Source: Camillea tinctor (Eukaryota; Ascomycota; Sordariomycetes; Xylariales; Xylariaceae). From it: a stretch of 64,000 bases of DNA. This document shows positions 1 to 10,837 of this stretch, in pieces. The notes under the pieces were generated by a model that ran no database searches, had not been told where the DNA came from, and was given only the letters and a program-made list of their open reading frames with translations. A program made the translations under genes and the position numbers. Position 1 is the first letter of the stretch. Each line of letters starts with the position of its first letter. Location of the stretch: the NCBI GenBank assembly GCA_022578605.1, contig MU394069.1, positions 1 to 64,000 on the forward strand, given 5' to 3'.

Positions 1-175
1 CTAACATGTACACAACCAATAAAAGATTTTTACGCTTTCCCTATTCTAGGAATAGTTTTGCTCAATTGGCGGAGTTGCACTTACAGGCCTCCGTATCTCA
101 TCCTGACCTACTTTATTCTCCTTTTTCTTTCTGTATTGAAATAGTAAGAGGTGGAAGTGATCATAACCCATTATC
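1..175. other. 5' flank of the DUF726 gene
   Basis: AT-rich leader upstream of the first gene. Positions 110-140 carry a T/C-rich stretch of the kind often found upstream of fungal start codons. No other gene is visible here. Confidence 0.4.
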
Positions 176-2584
176 ATGGCACCTCTTACGAACGAGCCTG
201 ACGCTCTGCGTGTCGTGCTTAACCCAGCGCGGCGTAAAGCATTTTACAATTTGGTATGCGAAATTACCAACTACATGCGGTCGGAACTAGATTCAGATCA
301 ACACCATCGCGAGAGTTCCCAAGCTACACCCTCAAGCTCAAACCAAGATCCACCGCCGCCGTATTCAGAAATAGCGGACAATGGCAGCCAGCAACCGCTA
401 CCACAACCACAACCACAACCATCACAACCACAACAATCCGGACAGGACGGCGATGATGACACTCCACCGCCCAAGCCTCCGAGCCCCCCTAAGCACGTGC
501 CCCCCAGCCCCGCCCTCCTCAACCTCCGGAGAGCCGCACTCCAGCACTTCGACTCGTGGCGGTCCGCCACGCTGTCCCAGCTCAAAGACCTCGCCGTCAA
601 AGCCGACGACCATAAAGTCGTCGACGCGCGGCGCCAGCGCGCCGAAGCCCTCGCCGCCCGCGAGCGGGAAGTGCCCGCCGCAGGCGAGGACCTGCTGAGC
701 TTCGACACGCCTACCCCCAGCCCTCCCTCGCGCGAGGCACCGGAAGACGAAGGCCTCGCCGCCTTCCGCGCCCTGTACCGCGCCCTCCCCACCCGCCTCG
801 AGACCCTGCCCCGCGCCGACCGCGAGGAGGCGCTCAGCGCCTTCCTGCTGCTGCTCCTGTCGGCGGGGCACTACTCTGCGCACGCCCGCGTGCTGGTGTG
901 CTACCTCGCCAGCGCGCTGGGCGTGCCCCCCCGCTTCCTCGACAACGAGGAGGCCGAGATCGCGACGACGATGGTGGAGGCGGCGCAGAAGGCGGACGCG
1001 GAGAAGAAGGGCGGCGGCTTGTCGGCGGATGCGGAGACGGAGAAGCGCAGGGCCGAGGGCAAGATCGGTCGCTTCTGGAAGGTTGGGTTGGCGTCCGTGG
1101 CGGGCGCCGCGATTATTGGCGTGACGGGCGGGTTGGCGGCGCCGGCGGTGGCGGGCGTGATAGGCGGGCTGATGGGGTCGGTGGGGCTGGGTGGTCTGGC
1201 GAGCTTTCTGGGCATCTTCTGGATGAACGGCGCGCTCGTGGGGACGCTGTTCGGGGCTTTCGGGGCGAAGATGACGGGCGGCCTGGTCGACCAGTATGCG
1301 AAGGAGGTCGAGGACTTCAAGTTCCTGCCCCTGAAGCAGGAGTGGGGCCAAGGGTGGTCGCGCGACGGGCCCGAGGGCCGCAGGCTCAGGGTCACTATCG
1401 GCATCAACGGCTGGCTGCAGACCGAGGAGGACGTCACCAAGCCCTGGAGGGTCCTCGGCGACGAGTCCGAGGTCTTCGCCCTCCGCTACGAGATCCAGAG
1501 CCTCGTCGCCCTCGGCACCAAGCTCAAGGCGCTGGTCCGGTCCACGGCCTGGAGCGCCGTCCGTGCCGAGATCCTGAAGCGCACGGTGCTCATCACCCTG
1601 CAGAGCGCATTATGGCCCATCCTGCTCCTCAACTCGGCCTCCAGCATCGACAACCCCTTCAGCCTTGCGCGCAACCGCTCCGAGAAAGCCGGCAAGATCC
1701 TTGCAGACGCGCTGATCAACAAGGTCCAGGGCGAGCGACCTGTCACGCTAGTGGGCTACTCGCTCGGTGCCCGCGTTATCTACTCGTGTCTGCGCGTGCT
1801 GGCCGAGCGCAAGGCCTTCGGGCTCGTCGACACGGTCGTGCTGATCGGCGCGCCGGTGCCGTCGAACGCAGGGCACTGGCACATGATGCGCGCCGTCGTC
1901 GCGGGCAGGCTGTTCAACGTGTTCAGCGAGAACGACTACATCCTGGGGTTCCTGTACCGCGGCACGAGCCTGCAGCTCGGCATCGCGGGCCTGCAGCCCA
2001 TCCGCGGCGTCCCCGGCGTTGAGAACCTGGACCTCAGCGCCGAGGTCAAGGGCCACCTGCGCTACCCCGAGCTCATCGCGCAGATCCTCACGCGCTGCGG
2101 GTTCCCCGGCAAGAGGGGCGCGATCGAGAGCGAGGACGCCCTGGACGAGGACGCGATTCTGCTCCAGGATAGGGATTTTGCCGAACTGGGCAACCTCATC
2201 GACGCGGATGACCCCGCGAAGCGGCCCCCGCTGCCGTCGCGCCATAGGCCCCGCGATATGGAGAACGAGAAGTTCGATCCCCGCGTGAAAGATCGCGCTG
2301 AGCCTAAGAGCGATGCTATGCTTAGGGATGATAGGGTGATAGGTGGAGCGAAGGAGTCGGCGTCGGCATCGATGCCGAACCTGCATGAGAACAGTACGGC
2401 TCCTGTGACGACGGCGGGGAGGGCGGCTGCTAGTACGAGTCAGATTCCGCTGCGAGGACGAACGGAAGAGGAAAAGGACGAGGAAGATGAGGAGGAGGGT
2501 GGTGGTGGTGGAATCAAGATGATGGATCATGAGTTCAGCGATGCTGAGCTGACTATGGTTGAGCCGGAGAGTATTAAGGATTAA
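176..2584 (+). CDS. DUF726 / TMCO4-like membrane protein with alpha/beta-hydrolase fold (yeast Mil1 type)
   Basis: Single-exon gene of 802 residues. The first ~110 residues are Pro/Gln-rich and disordered. Residues ~300-370 form a Gly/Ala-rich hydrophobic block that fits two or three membrane segments. The second half is the DUF726 hydrolase-like domain: GYSLGAR supplies a nucleophile elbow with Ser529, and Asp587 (SENDY) and His627 (KGHLRYP) fit the other two triad positions. The C-terminal ~120 residues are charged, with Glu and Gly runs. The family includes human TMCO4 and yeast Mil1; its substrate is not settled, so hydrolase activity is inferred from the motif. The ATG at 176 is chosen because it opens the long frame directly and the coding bias (very GC-rich third positions) begins soon after. 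It faces the acetyltransferase gene tail to tail. Confidence 0.85.
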   Translation: MAPLTNEPDALRVVLNPARRKAFYNLVCEITNYMRSELDSDQHHRESSQATPSSSNQDPPPPYSEIADNGSQQPLPQPQPQPSQPQQSGQDGDDDTPPPKPPSPPKHVPPSPALLNLRRAALQHFDSWRSATLSQLKDLAVKADDHKVVDARRQRAEALAAREREVPAAGEDLLSFDTPTPSPPSREAPEDEGLAAFRALYRALPTRLETLPRADREEALSAFLLLLLSAGHYSAHARVLVCYLASALGVPPRFLDNEEAEIATTMVEAAQKADAEKKGGGLSADAETEKRRAEGKIGRFWKVGLASVAGAAIIGVTGGLAAPAVAGVIGGLMGSVGLGGLASFLGIFWMNGALVGTLFGAFGAKMTGGLVDQYAKEVEDFKFLPLKQEWGQGWSRDGPEGRRLRVTIGINGWLQTEEDVTKPWRVLGDESEVFALRYEIQSLVALGTKLKALVRSTAWSAVRAEILKRTVLITLQSALWPILLLNSASSIDNPFSLARNRSEKAGKILADALINKVQGERPVTLVGYSLGARVIYSCLRVLAERKAFGLVDTVVLIGAPVPSNAGHWHMMRAVVAGRLFNVFSENDYILGFLYRGTSLQLGIAGLQPIRGVPGVENLDLSAEVKGHLRYPELIAQILTRCGFPGKRGAIESEDALDEDAILLQDRDFAELGNLIDADDPAKRPPLPSRHRPRDMENEKFDPRVKDRAEPKSDAMLRDDRVIGGAKESASASMPNLHENSTAPVTTAGRAAASTSQIPLRGRTEEEKDEEDEEEGGGGGIKMMDHEFSDAELTMVEPESIKD

Positions 2585-2985
2585 GCGATTTGTTGCGTTG
2601 GGGAATAAGGGTAAAAAGTGAAAAGGGAGATTGAATATAGAAAGAAAGAAATGAAGAAGCTTTGGGACAGGATTCATTATACAAGGGGTATATTAGGTTT
2701 ACTTGGGGGCTTATTGGGGACTATGAAATCAGGTATTGGGAAATGAAATCCTTCAAATCGAAAAACAAGGAGGTCTCCATGGATGTGCTATAAAGCCGGA
2801 ATTACATAAATCAACATATTAAACTCACTTTGGTCTTTGTTCATAGCCGAAACACGGTAGTCTATATCAGATCCAGACAGCGCCCGAGTCCAACACAAAA
2901 TAGTAAACATCACATAGCCTGGGTCAGGTCCTTATATACACACCCCCAAGCTTTCCGCCTGTCTCCCCCCCCCTTTTTTTTTTCA
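2585..2985. other. convergent 3' intergenic spacer
   Basis: About 400 bases between the ends of two converging genes, presumably both 3' untranslated regions. There is a run of C followed by T at 2966-2983. No open frame of note. Confidence 0.5.
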
Positions 2986-3921
2986 TCATAACGTAGACTC
3001 CTTCTCGTACCACGACGAATCCATCCTCGCGATCAACCCCTCAATCTCCTGCAAATTCACCGCCTTCCCTCCCCCACTCCCTCCTCCCTCTTCTCCCCTC
3101 CGTCCTCCCTCCCCATAATCCCCCCCCTCTCTCCTCCCCTCCAAACCCCTCCACTCCCCCTCCAACATCGCCAAATCATAGCAATCCCGCCACCCCCCCC
3201 TCCACCACACCGCCTCCCGCCGCGTCCCCTCCACCCGGAACCCCGCCCCCCGGCACACCCGCAGCCCCCCCGCGTTCCACCCCGCGCACCGCACCTCCAC
3301 CCGGTGCAGCCGCGCCATCCCGAACCCCCACCCTAGAACCCACCGCAGCGCCTCGCTGCCGTGTCCCCGCCGCCGGTGCGCCCGCGAGATGAGCAGCGTG
3401 AGCGACGCGCTGGAGTGCGGGTTCGGAGAGGGGGTGTGCAGCGTCAGGAGGCCGATGGGGTGGGGGCTGGGGGAGGGCGGCGGTGCGGGGAAAGGGGGAG
3501 GGGGGTGCGAGGAGGAAGGCGGGTGGGAAGTAGAGGCGTGGTGCGAGGGAGGAGGCAAGCACACGTACATGCTCAGCAGCCGCCGCGGGGAACTAGCGAG
3601 ACTTGCGACGAGGGCGTCGACGCGGGAGCGCGTTACGCCTGTTGGGAGGGAGGTGTCGAAGGTGAGGGTTGAGCTGTGAAGGGGGTGAGTAGGGAGAGGG
3701 TAGAAAGGGGTGTGGAAGGTGGGAGGGGGAAAGGGGGAGAGGAAAAAAGGGGGAGGGTCAACTTACGGGTCCTTCATCAGCTCGTACATAAACTCGTCGT
3801 ACCGCTTGTCCGGCTCGATCGGCACGTAGACTAGCGTCTCCGAGCGGAAGATGTCGACGTCGGCGTCGTCTTCGTCGGGGGAGTGGGGGAAGCCGCTGTC
3901 GAGTTCGTGGTACTGCTGCGG

Positions 3922-3986
<65 letters not shown>

Positions 3987-4236
3987 GGTGGTGGTGGTGC
4001 TGGGGATAGTACTGGTATTGATATTGCTCTTGGTAGTGGTGGTCCGTCGGTGGGGGTGGGATAGGCGGAGGGCTGAGCGGCGAGTTGGAGGAGCCGCCGG
4101 CCGGCCCCGGGTCGGCCGGGTGCTTCGTCTTGAGGAGGTACATGGAAGAACGGAGGGAGAGGGATGGATAGCTGATGCGGGATAGTGAATTAATGAGCCT
4201 CTCTTTTTCTTGCTTTAAGCAGAAAAGGGGGGACAT
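2986..4236 (-). CDS. GNAT-family N-acetyltransferase with polyglutamine tract
   Basis: Two exons, 4236..3767 and 3673..2986, joined across a 93-base intron (GTAAGT donor at 3766, CAG acceptor at 3674), give 385 residues in continuous phase. The join restores the start of the acetyltransferase fold (MKDP then STLTFDTSLP). The acetyl-CoA loop appears as RAHRRRGHGSEAL, matching the R/Q-x-x-G-x-G/A signature, followed by a VRCAGWNAGG segment typical of GNAT motif B. The N-terminal part has 22 consecutive glutamines encoded by a pure CAA run (3922-3987) followed by four histidines, and is rich in Pro and Tyr. A second ATG at 4143 (MYLLKTKHP) is a plausible real start because the first 31 residues look like translated leader. 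Substrate unknown; small-molecule or protein N-acetylation is inferred from the fold only. Confidence 0.75.
3922..3987. repeat. (TTG)22 / (CAA)22 trinucleotide microsatellite
   Basis: Twenty-two uninterrupted TTG units on the + strand, read as CAA (Gln) in the acetyltransferase gene on the - strand, followed by four GTG units read as His. The lack of CAG interruptions suggests a length-variable, recently expanded tract. Confidence 0.95.
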
Positions 4237-5691
4237 GAAAATTGGGATGGAATGAGTAGGAGGGAAAGATTCAGACCCTAGCCGGGGTGTTTATGATATG
4301 GGAATATAGATAGGAGCTGCTCTGGGTCTGTTGGTCCGTCTGTGTGTGAAGTATGTTGTACATGATTATAATGATGATCTCAGCTTTCTCTCTTCCCATT
4401 AACTGTCTGTAAGCATATTCCACAGGTTTTACTCTGTTTTTTTTCTATGCTGTGCCACCTTTACTTTCCAAACTACTTAGTCTGTCCTCTCACTTATAAC
4501 TCATTATGAATCACATTGACCGCCTCGAAGAAATAACCAAAGCTAGGGGACTAGTGTAGTTATATATGAAGGATTCTCACGGGGACAACTCGTGACTGAC
4601 TTTCAGGCTTGCTCTCGTGGGGGGGAAGGTGGAGAGATGGATGAAGACTACTAACTAACCTAACCTAGGTGCGTAAGTCTTACCTATTGTCTTCCCATGT
4701 TGGAGGCTACACGGGGGTTAGGTATCTACCCATCTCGCATAAAGTCATCTCAGCTTTCCGTGTAAAGCCAAAAAGCTGGAGTACATATGTGTAATTAAAG
4801 CCGAGGGGGTGGATTCGGTTTCTATTTTTAAAACATGGGGCTAGCTAGCTACCCTGCATCTTGCTTACTTGTTCTCCCGTCCCGCCTATCGAATTCTGGG
4901 ACGCACGCCAATGTAAGTTAAAAACAAAAAGCCTTCCCCCATATAGCGACTTCCGCTAATCAGCTTTCATGCGAGGTAACGTAATAAAGCGTAAGTAGTG
5001 TTTGTTGGTGATCATGTAAGTCGTAAGAAGCATGGCGTCCTACCACGCGACTTACCTTAGACTGACAGCTTGGCATGTCGGACTTGGCGAGGGAGATGTG
5101 CCTCCGGGGTGAAGGACTAAGTTGTTACATTTTTACCTATACCAAAAAAAAAAACGATGGGATTTTGACTTGGAATTCGGGAAATAAAAACATTCACGAT
5201 GGTTTCCTTTTATGGGGAGGGCAGGTTATGTATTATACTAACTACCAAAAATGATGCACCATAGATAAACCCACCTATCCGCTCCGGTTTGTTATGTTCC
5301 CCAGATGATTGATGATATCGATACAAAAGGAATGCTCCGATCCTTGAAACAAAGCAAAAAAAAAACAAGTCCCTTAAAAATGCTGTGCGGGAGAACGCCG
5401 AGATCCAAACAGGCTGCCCTTAAACGCCTTGGGGAACTTTACACCCTCAGACACATCAAGTGCCAATATTTTGTGTGTCCGGCTGGAGAGAGTTCACAGT
5501 CCTCCTCTCTTCTTGCCTCCTATGCCCGATGCAGACCCAACATCCTTGATTCTCCTTTTCCCTCTTCTCTTCCCTCTCATTTTTTCCCTCCGCATCCAAT
5601 CCCTTCTCCCCTGCCCATGAATGACCCCTGATCCCCTTCTTTCCCTCCCTACAACTATATCCTACACAACGACTTCATCTGCCTTTGCCCT
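4237..5691. other. intergenic spacer, 1.45 kb
   Basis: Upstream region of the acetyltransferase gene and downstream region of the small membrane-protein gene. It contains short A and T runs and one CCTAGG-type motif near 4670. An open frame at 5305-5631 has no codon bias or family resemblance and is not called. Confidence 0.5.
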
Positions 5692-6126
5692 TTACGGGTC
5701 TTTGTTGATGGCACTGGAAGCATAGAGACGCGCGGCCGCCTCGAGGTTCTGCAGGCTCGAGCGGTCACCATAGGCGTCTTGCACAGCCTTAAAGCGCGCG
5801 GCGGAGTCCTCGCTGGCGTTGTTGTAGGTGCCGTTCTCGACGGCCTTGCGCTGCGACGAGATCTGTGCCCCGACGTAGTATGCCAGTCCGGCGGCAGCGG
5901 CTAGTGGAAGAAATCTAGAGAGGCGGGGGTGAAAACGTTAGCATGTGTTTTTCTTTCCCCCTTTCTTTGCTGGCTAGGATGGTTATAGGAGTTAGGGGGT
6001 GAGGATTCACGGCAGAACTCACTTTGATGATTTGGGTACCTTTCGTGCACCATTCTTGGTTGCCTGCGCGATAGCGGGTGGGAAGTCAAAGGTGGGCAGA
6101 GCTGAGCCGTATGAGTTGGTCGTCAT
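5692..6126 (-). CDS. small single-membrane-segment protein, function unknown
   Basis: Two exons, 6126..6023 and 5914..5692, joined at a GTGAGT donor and a TAG acceptor, give 108 residues. The start MTTNSYGSALP follows an A-rich leader. After a basic stretch (NGARKVPKSSK) there is a hydrophobic segment FLPLAAAAGLAYYVG that could span a membrane once. A soluble tail rich in Ala, Ser and charged residues follows, ending INKDP. The frame is continuous across the junction, the second exon is much more GC-rich than its flanks, and the layout (basic stretch, short membrane segment, soluble tail) looks like a small organelle-membrane protein. I do not recognise the family. A mitochondrial location is a guess from the basic flank. 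Confidence 0.65.
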
Positions 6127-7698
6127 CTTTGTTTGAGGTTTTGGTTGTTTGATTTTGAAGTTGTAAAAAGGGGTGAGATATTGTATGTGTTTTGTTGATG
6201 TTGATATCAATGTGTATATTCAAAACTTGCTCAAGAGTAAGTTTGATTGGTTGCTGAGCTAGATCGATGAATGAAATAAGATCAACTTATAACGAAGCAG
6301 GCGAATGCTACTACTTTAAGTAGGTAGTGGTGGTGTAAGATGCTTGTGGTTGTAATTCTGGTTCTAGTTGCTTCCCCTTTTCGAGCAGAGGCCTAATAAA
6401 TACCTATTATACAGGACTACAAGAACACATATGCGAACACCCTCCCTTTGTTTTCAGGATCCGTTAAAAATTCGTAAGTGCACAGGTTTCAAGATTCGTC
6501 CCGAAATGTGGACTGACCTTCCTGGCGCGGCAAAGGACGAGCAAAAAGCGATCATAGTATGATTCGGGGCCGGCCGAAGCATGTCACTAATAAGCCATCA
6601 ATACAGAGTGGATCCCCCTTTTTGTGCCCGATCAGATGTTTTCGGGTGGTATTCCGGGGTACATTGCCGACAGTTAACAGCTGTAACCTGGCCGCCACAT
6701 AATGTTAGGGTTATAGAGTATTGTCGATAGCTTGTCGTAGCTGTCATGGCTTTTGGTTGGCACGAGCTCTGGTTATAAAACATTGGCTGATTCGTCTGTC
6801 AGCTGTTCTCGTAAAATAGTCATACAAGTGAATCCCTACCTGTAACTTTATTTGCCTACTAGTCTAAACTATCTCATCTAACCTACTTACATAGCTTATT
6901 GCCTACTACTTACCTATTTACCTACCTGATATTAACTAACACACAGGTTCCACGTGCGACATATGACCATGCGATCACCAACCTGATTATTATCTCCTTT
7001 TTGGTTCATCGGGCAGAATTGGATTTCCCGTAAATAATAAAATAATTGAACACTGAAAAAAGCAAGGCCAAGGCCATGTGCTTTCACAAAGCCACAAAAC
7101 AACATCTGGTACACGTACGAGGGCGAGGATGTAGTCGAAAGATGTTCAGTGAAACATGCTTCGGGAGAATGGATGGCGGAGAACGAGGGGCCGTTTGAAA
7201 ATTAACCCTTAGCGCGCGTCCCATACCCGCCCTACGGGACCCTCCAGTTACACTGGTTGCTACCTAACCACTGCTTTGAACTCACTACTGCTACTATAGT
7301 GGTGCTACATACAGCGTACGGGCTATACTACTTGTCCGCGAACCCGTTCCGGAACCTAGCGCCATTGTTCTGACCTATTTCTGTGGTATTGATTTTTTTT
7401 ATTAAGTGGGTTTCTCTATAGCTCTAGGGAAGAGAGCACAACATTTGGATCTAGACCTTTCAAGTACTGCAGTGAACCATCTGTTCAAACACCCCCTTTT
7501 TTTTCCTTTCTACAGTTCCAATGCAATAATATAGGTTACATTGCTATCGAACTTGATTCAGTTTATTAATTGAAGCTATACCTAGACACTATGTTCATCC
7601 AAGAAACAAAAAAAAAAACACAACATCACAAATCATTCGTAATTGAATTAAAACCCCCTTTTCCATTCATAGGTAACTTTAGATATGTTAGGTAAATC
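6127..7698. other. intergenic spacer, 1.6 kb
   Basis: AT-rich, with many A and T runs, several TACCTA-type motifs (6885-6930), and no coding-like frame. The part near 6126 is the leader of the small membrane-protein gene; the part near 7698 is the 3' end of the DUF1857 gene. Confidence 0.5.
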
Positions 7699-8312
7699 CT
7701 ACTGGATTTTCCCTTCCTGCACGAGCCAACGAATCGACTTAATACTGCTCTCAACCGCCATCTTGGCAATCTATATAGATGTTGAAACGGAGTATTAGTG
7801 ACCAAACTCTATCCCTACCTACCAAAGAACTCAAGAAGACGAAAAAAAAAAGGGAGGGGGGGGGGGGGGGGAGCAGAAAATGAAGCAAACAGAACCTAAG
7901 AAAGAAAAAAGCTAACCGTCCAATGCGTCTTCTCCAACTCCCTCGCCCTCGCGCTCCCCTCCGTCACCTCCGGGTGCCTCCACTCAAACACATAGCTAAG
8001 CAGCAACTCCCCGTCCGGGCCCCGCCCGCAGACATTCGTCACGGTGCTCCCGTCGGGCTGCTCGAAGACCACGCGGCACGGCGCGTAGCTCACGCACGTC
8101 TCGCGCACCTCCCGCCCGTCCGCGAACCGCACGTCGCGCACCACGGTGCCCGCGTCCTCCGACACCACCGCGCAGGACCCGATCACCGGCACGAAGTCCT
8201 GCGCCCGCCGGATCTTGAGCTGCAGCCCCGCCCAGACTTGGTCCTGGGTGAGGGGAGGGGTGGCGCCGGCGGGGTTAATGGGCGCCGTGTAGGCGAGGTT
8301 GATGGTCACCAT
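7699..8312 (-). CDS. DUF1857 (AtaL-like, SRPBCC fold) protein
   Basis: Two exons, 8312..7917 and 7770..7699, give 155 residues, the usual size of the family. The donor is GTTAGC at 7916 and the acceptor TAG at 7771; phase 0 joins EKTHWT to IAKMAVESS, giving the amphipathic C-terminal helix typical of DUF1857. The N-terminus MVTINLAYTAPINP and the core LTQDQVWAGLQLKI are the familiar opening of this family. These proteins adopt a START/SRPBCC-like hydrophobic pocket; some sit in fungal secondary-metabolite clusters, but the ligand is unknown here. The 146-base intron contains a long G-run on the + strand (7856-7871), unusual for an intron. The function is otherwise open. Confidence 0.8.
7855..7871. 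repeat. poly-G homopolymer inside an intron
   Basis: A run of about 17 G with one A near its start, within the DUF1857 intron. It is on the non-template side of that gene, so the intron RNA would carry a C-run just 5' of its middle. Its length may be uncertain because of sequencing. Confidence 0.8.
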
Positions 8313-10837
8313 TGTTGTGCTCCTTTAGCTTATGCGCCTTTTTTTTCTGGATTCCTCTTTCTAGCTCCTTGGACTTACTGCCCCGCCTTTGTCTGGGATT
8401 ACTAGGTTAGGAGGTATGTTGGCGGGGAAGAGGAGCGGAAGGGGTAAGAGGTAAGCTAAGGTCGTAGATAGATCTGGACGTACGTATGTGCAGCAGACAC
8501 GCTATATGGTGGGTTGACTGCCGAAGATGACGATGGATAGGAGGCGGGGAGGTGGATGTAATGGACTCGGATGGTGATCGCTTGCCAAGGGGCTACGCAG
8601 ATGCTAGATGGACTTCGGAAAGTGTGTGCTTAGTATATTCAAGCACACAAGGCAAAACAAGCAAATATCCCCCCGAGTTATTCTTAATATCAACTCAGAA
8701 GCGAAGGTCAGTTTTAAATACCCCCCCTTTTCTAACGTAGAGAGTTGAGCATCTGATAAATGTATCATACTTTCTTTTTCTTTTTCTTTTTTCGCTCTCT
8801 CGCGCTTTGGCTTGACCTTCTCGTATTTGTCATATTAAAAAGCAAAGCAAGAAGCCTCAATCTGCATAGGGTGGTAAGCTACGTATGAGAAAAGCTTGGT
8901 ACGGAACCTGACGTCAAAGAATACAAACGAATGCAAGACAAGAACCGCGATGATGTAGTTATTTCGTTTATACCTGTTCATGTAGGTTACGCATTTCGTT
9001 AACCAAGCCAATCAACTACTACTGTACCACTTAGTTTCTACTCCGTTATGTCAATACTCGATTACCTACCTAGGTATATACAAACATAGTTTTACACCAA
9101 AGTATCGTGCTTAACCAGGTGGCGGCGCAGACACAAGGAGGAAACACAAAACACAGTATAGTTCTTGTCCCCTGTTAGTCCAGACTTAAAAATAGAACCT
9201 GCCCATATCACGGTGTCTAGAGTCCCCCCCCCCGTCCCGTCCCGCGGGGCAACTCGTGGGGAAGTCCATGACGAAGGACCCAGCACAGGCGGGGTACGGA
9301 CAAGCGCTGTTGGGCATAGTCTATCTGCTTTGCGCCGACCTCCGTACAGTGAGGGAGGGGGCCACGTCTAATGGACATTTCCGCAAACCGATCAGTAACG
9401 ATGCACACAGGCACACCACCGGATGAGATGCAACCCGCTTTTGGTAATTCTGATATTTTTCTTGTTCAGTGATATGAAGTATAGAGAGTCGTGTAATATA
9501 TAGGTAAATGCCTGCCTATATTCCCAGCATGCAAATATATCTGTGTGATCATCTTATCTACCTCTCAAGGTACGCAGATAAATGAAACGAGGAACCATAA
9601 GAGGCAGAGAGGACCTGCTAGAAGCTTTATACTATGAACCCCCTCTCCCTTCCCCCGGCTATCCCAAGCTAAATGTATCTTCTCCGATTGGCTATGGCCA
9701 GGGAAGTCAGGAAACAAACCGCTTCTTATTACGTGCAGCATTAGGTTACATAGCAGGCGATCTAGTGGATGGGAAGATCTATCATCATCGGACGGGGTAG
9801 GACTGCCGAAACAAGCCACCCGTGGCAGAGGTGACAGGCCAGAAGGTGCAAAGAACAAAGAAAGAGTTTATGTGTGCGGAGTATACGTATAGGAATCGCA
9901 TGTAGGGTTAGGTATACATAGTTTCTTGCAAAGCGGGAATGTCGTTACCTCCGTTCTCGCCGGGTCCTAGGTCGTGATGGTTTGTCTACCTACCTAGCGA
10001 CCTAACGACCTTGCTATTATGATTCTGATGGTGGTCTGAAGGTACACAACAGCTTGGATAATCAGTATGGGGGAAAATGAGAGGAAACATAGGGAAAAAA
10101 AAAGATAAAAGGTGTTGCAGACTATATAAGAGCCAATTGCCTAAATGTCTTTTGTCTCCCACAAAGGGAAAAAAAAGGAGAAGAGTGACTAAATCAAACC
10201 TTGGGCTTGACGAATTATATAGTATGGGAAACGTCACGTGTTGACCACTACACCAATTTAGATATTTATGTCCGAAGCGTAAAGGGTAATTTTACCGAGA
10301 ACAGTATTATTTATGTTTATATTTTGCTCCTTGTTGTCGAACGCTCTCGATAATGGCAGATATAGCGTGGAGTCGGTTCGGGATAGAGTGAACTTAAAGG
10401 GTGAAAATAAGTCATTGCGGGTCCTGATAATATTTATATCTACAGTCTAAGCCGATACGCTCGCTATCTAGCACCTTCCCGTAATACCTGTCTCTGAAGG
10501 AGAACATTGCGAGGGCTGGCCGATGACAGAAAATCCTAAAATCTCCCCCCTTTCCCAAGGGCGATGTATTACTATCACATCCGCACACCAAGAGACAAAA
10601 CACACCTGGTATTGTAATAGTGATATTTTGCCCTTAAAACAAGAACCCTTAGAAGGGTTCACGATGACTAGAAACGCCGTTCCCATGCGTTGTATGCTAG
10701 ATAAAAGGGGGTGATGAAAAAGGAGGGAGGAGATCATGTCTACCGCGTAGCGTAATTCATCCATGCACCAAATGCTCCAACATAGCCAAACCAAACACGT
10801 CTCATCACATCCGATTCCACTATCGCTCCCCTCCTCA
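8313..10837. other. intergenic spacer, 2.5 kb
   Basis: Lies between the 5' end of the DUF1857 gene and the 3' end of MDM12. It contains a C-run at 9227-9234, a CCTACCTAGGTA motif at 9065-9076 and TC-rich tracts near 8770-8800. Several short open frames lack codon bias and family resemblance. No RNA gene recognised. Confidence 0.5.

Noticed and set aside
422..1351. Long open frame opposite the DUF726 gene
   Set aside because: Mirror of a GC-rich coding exon; Arg/His/Gln-rich, no family resemblance.
5305..5631. 108-codon frame on the + strand
   Set aside because: No codon bias, no recognisable domain, low-complexity Pro/Ser end.
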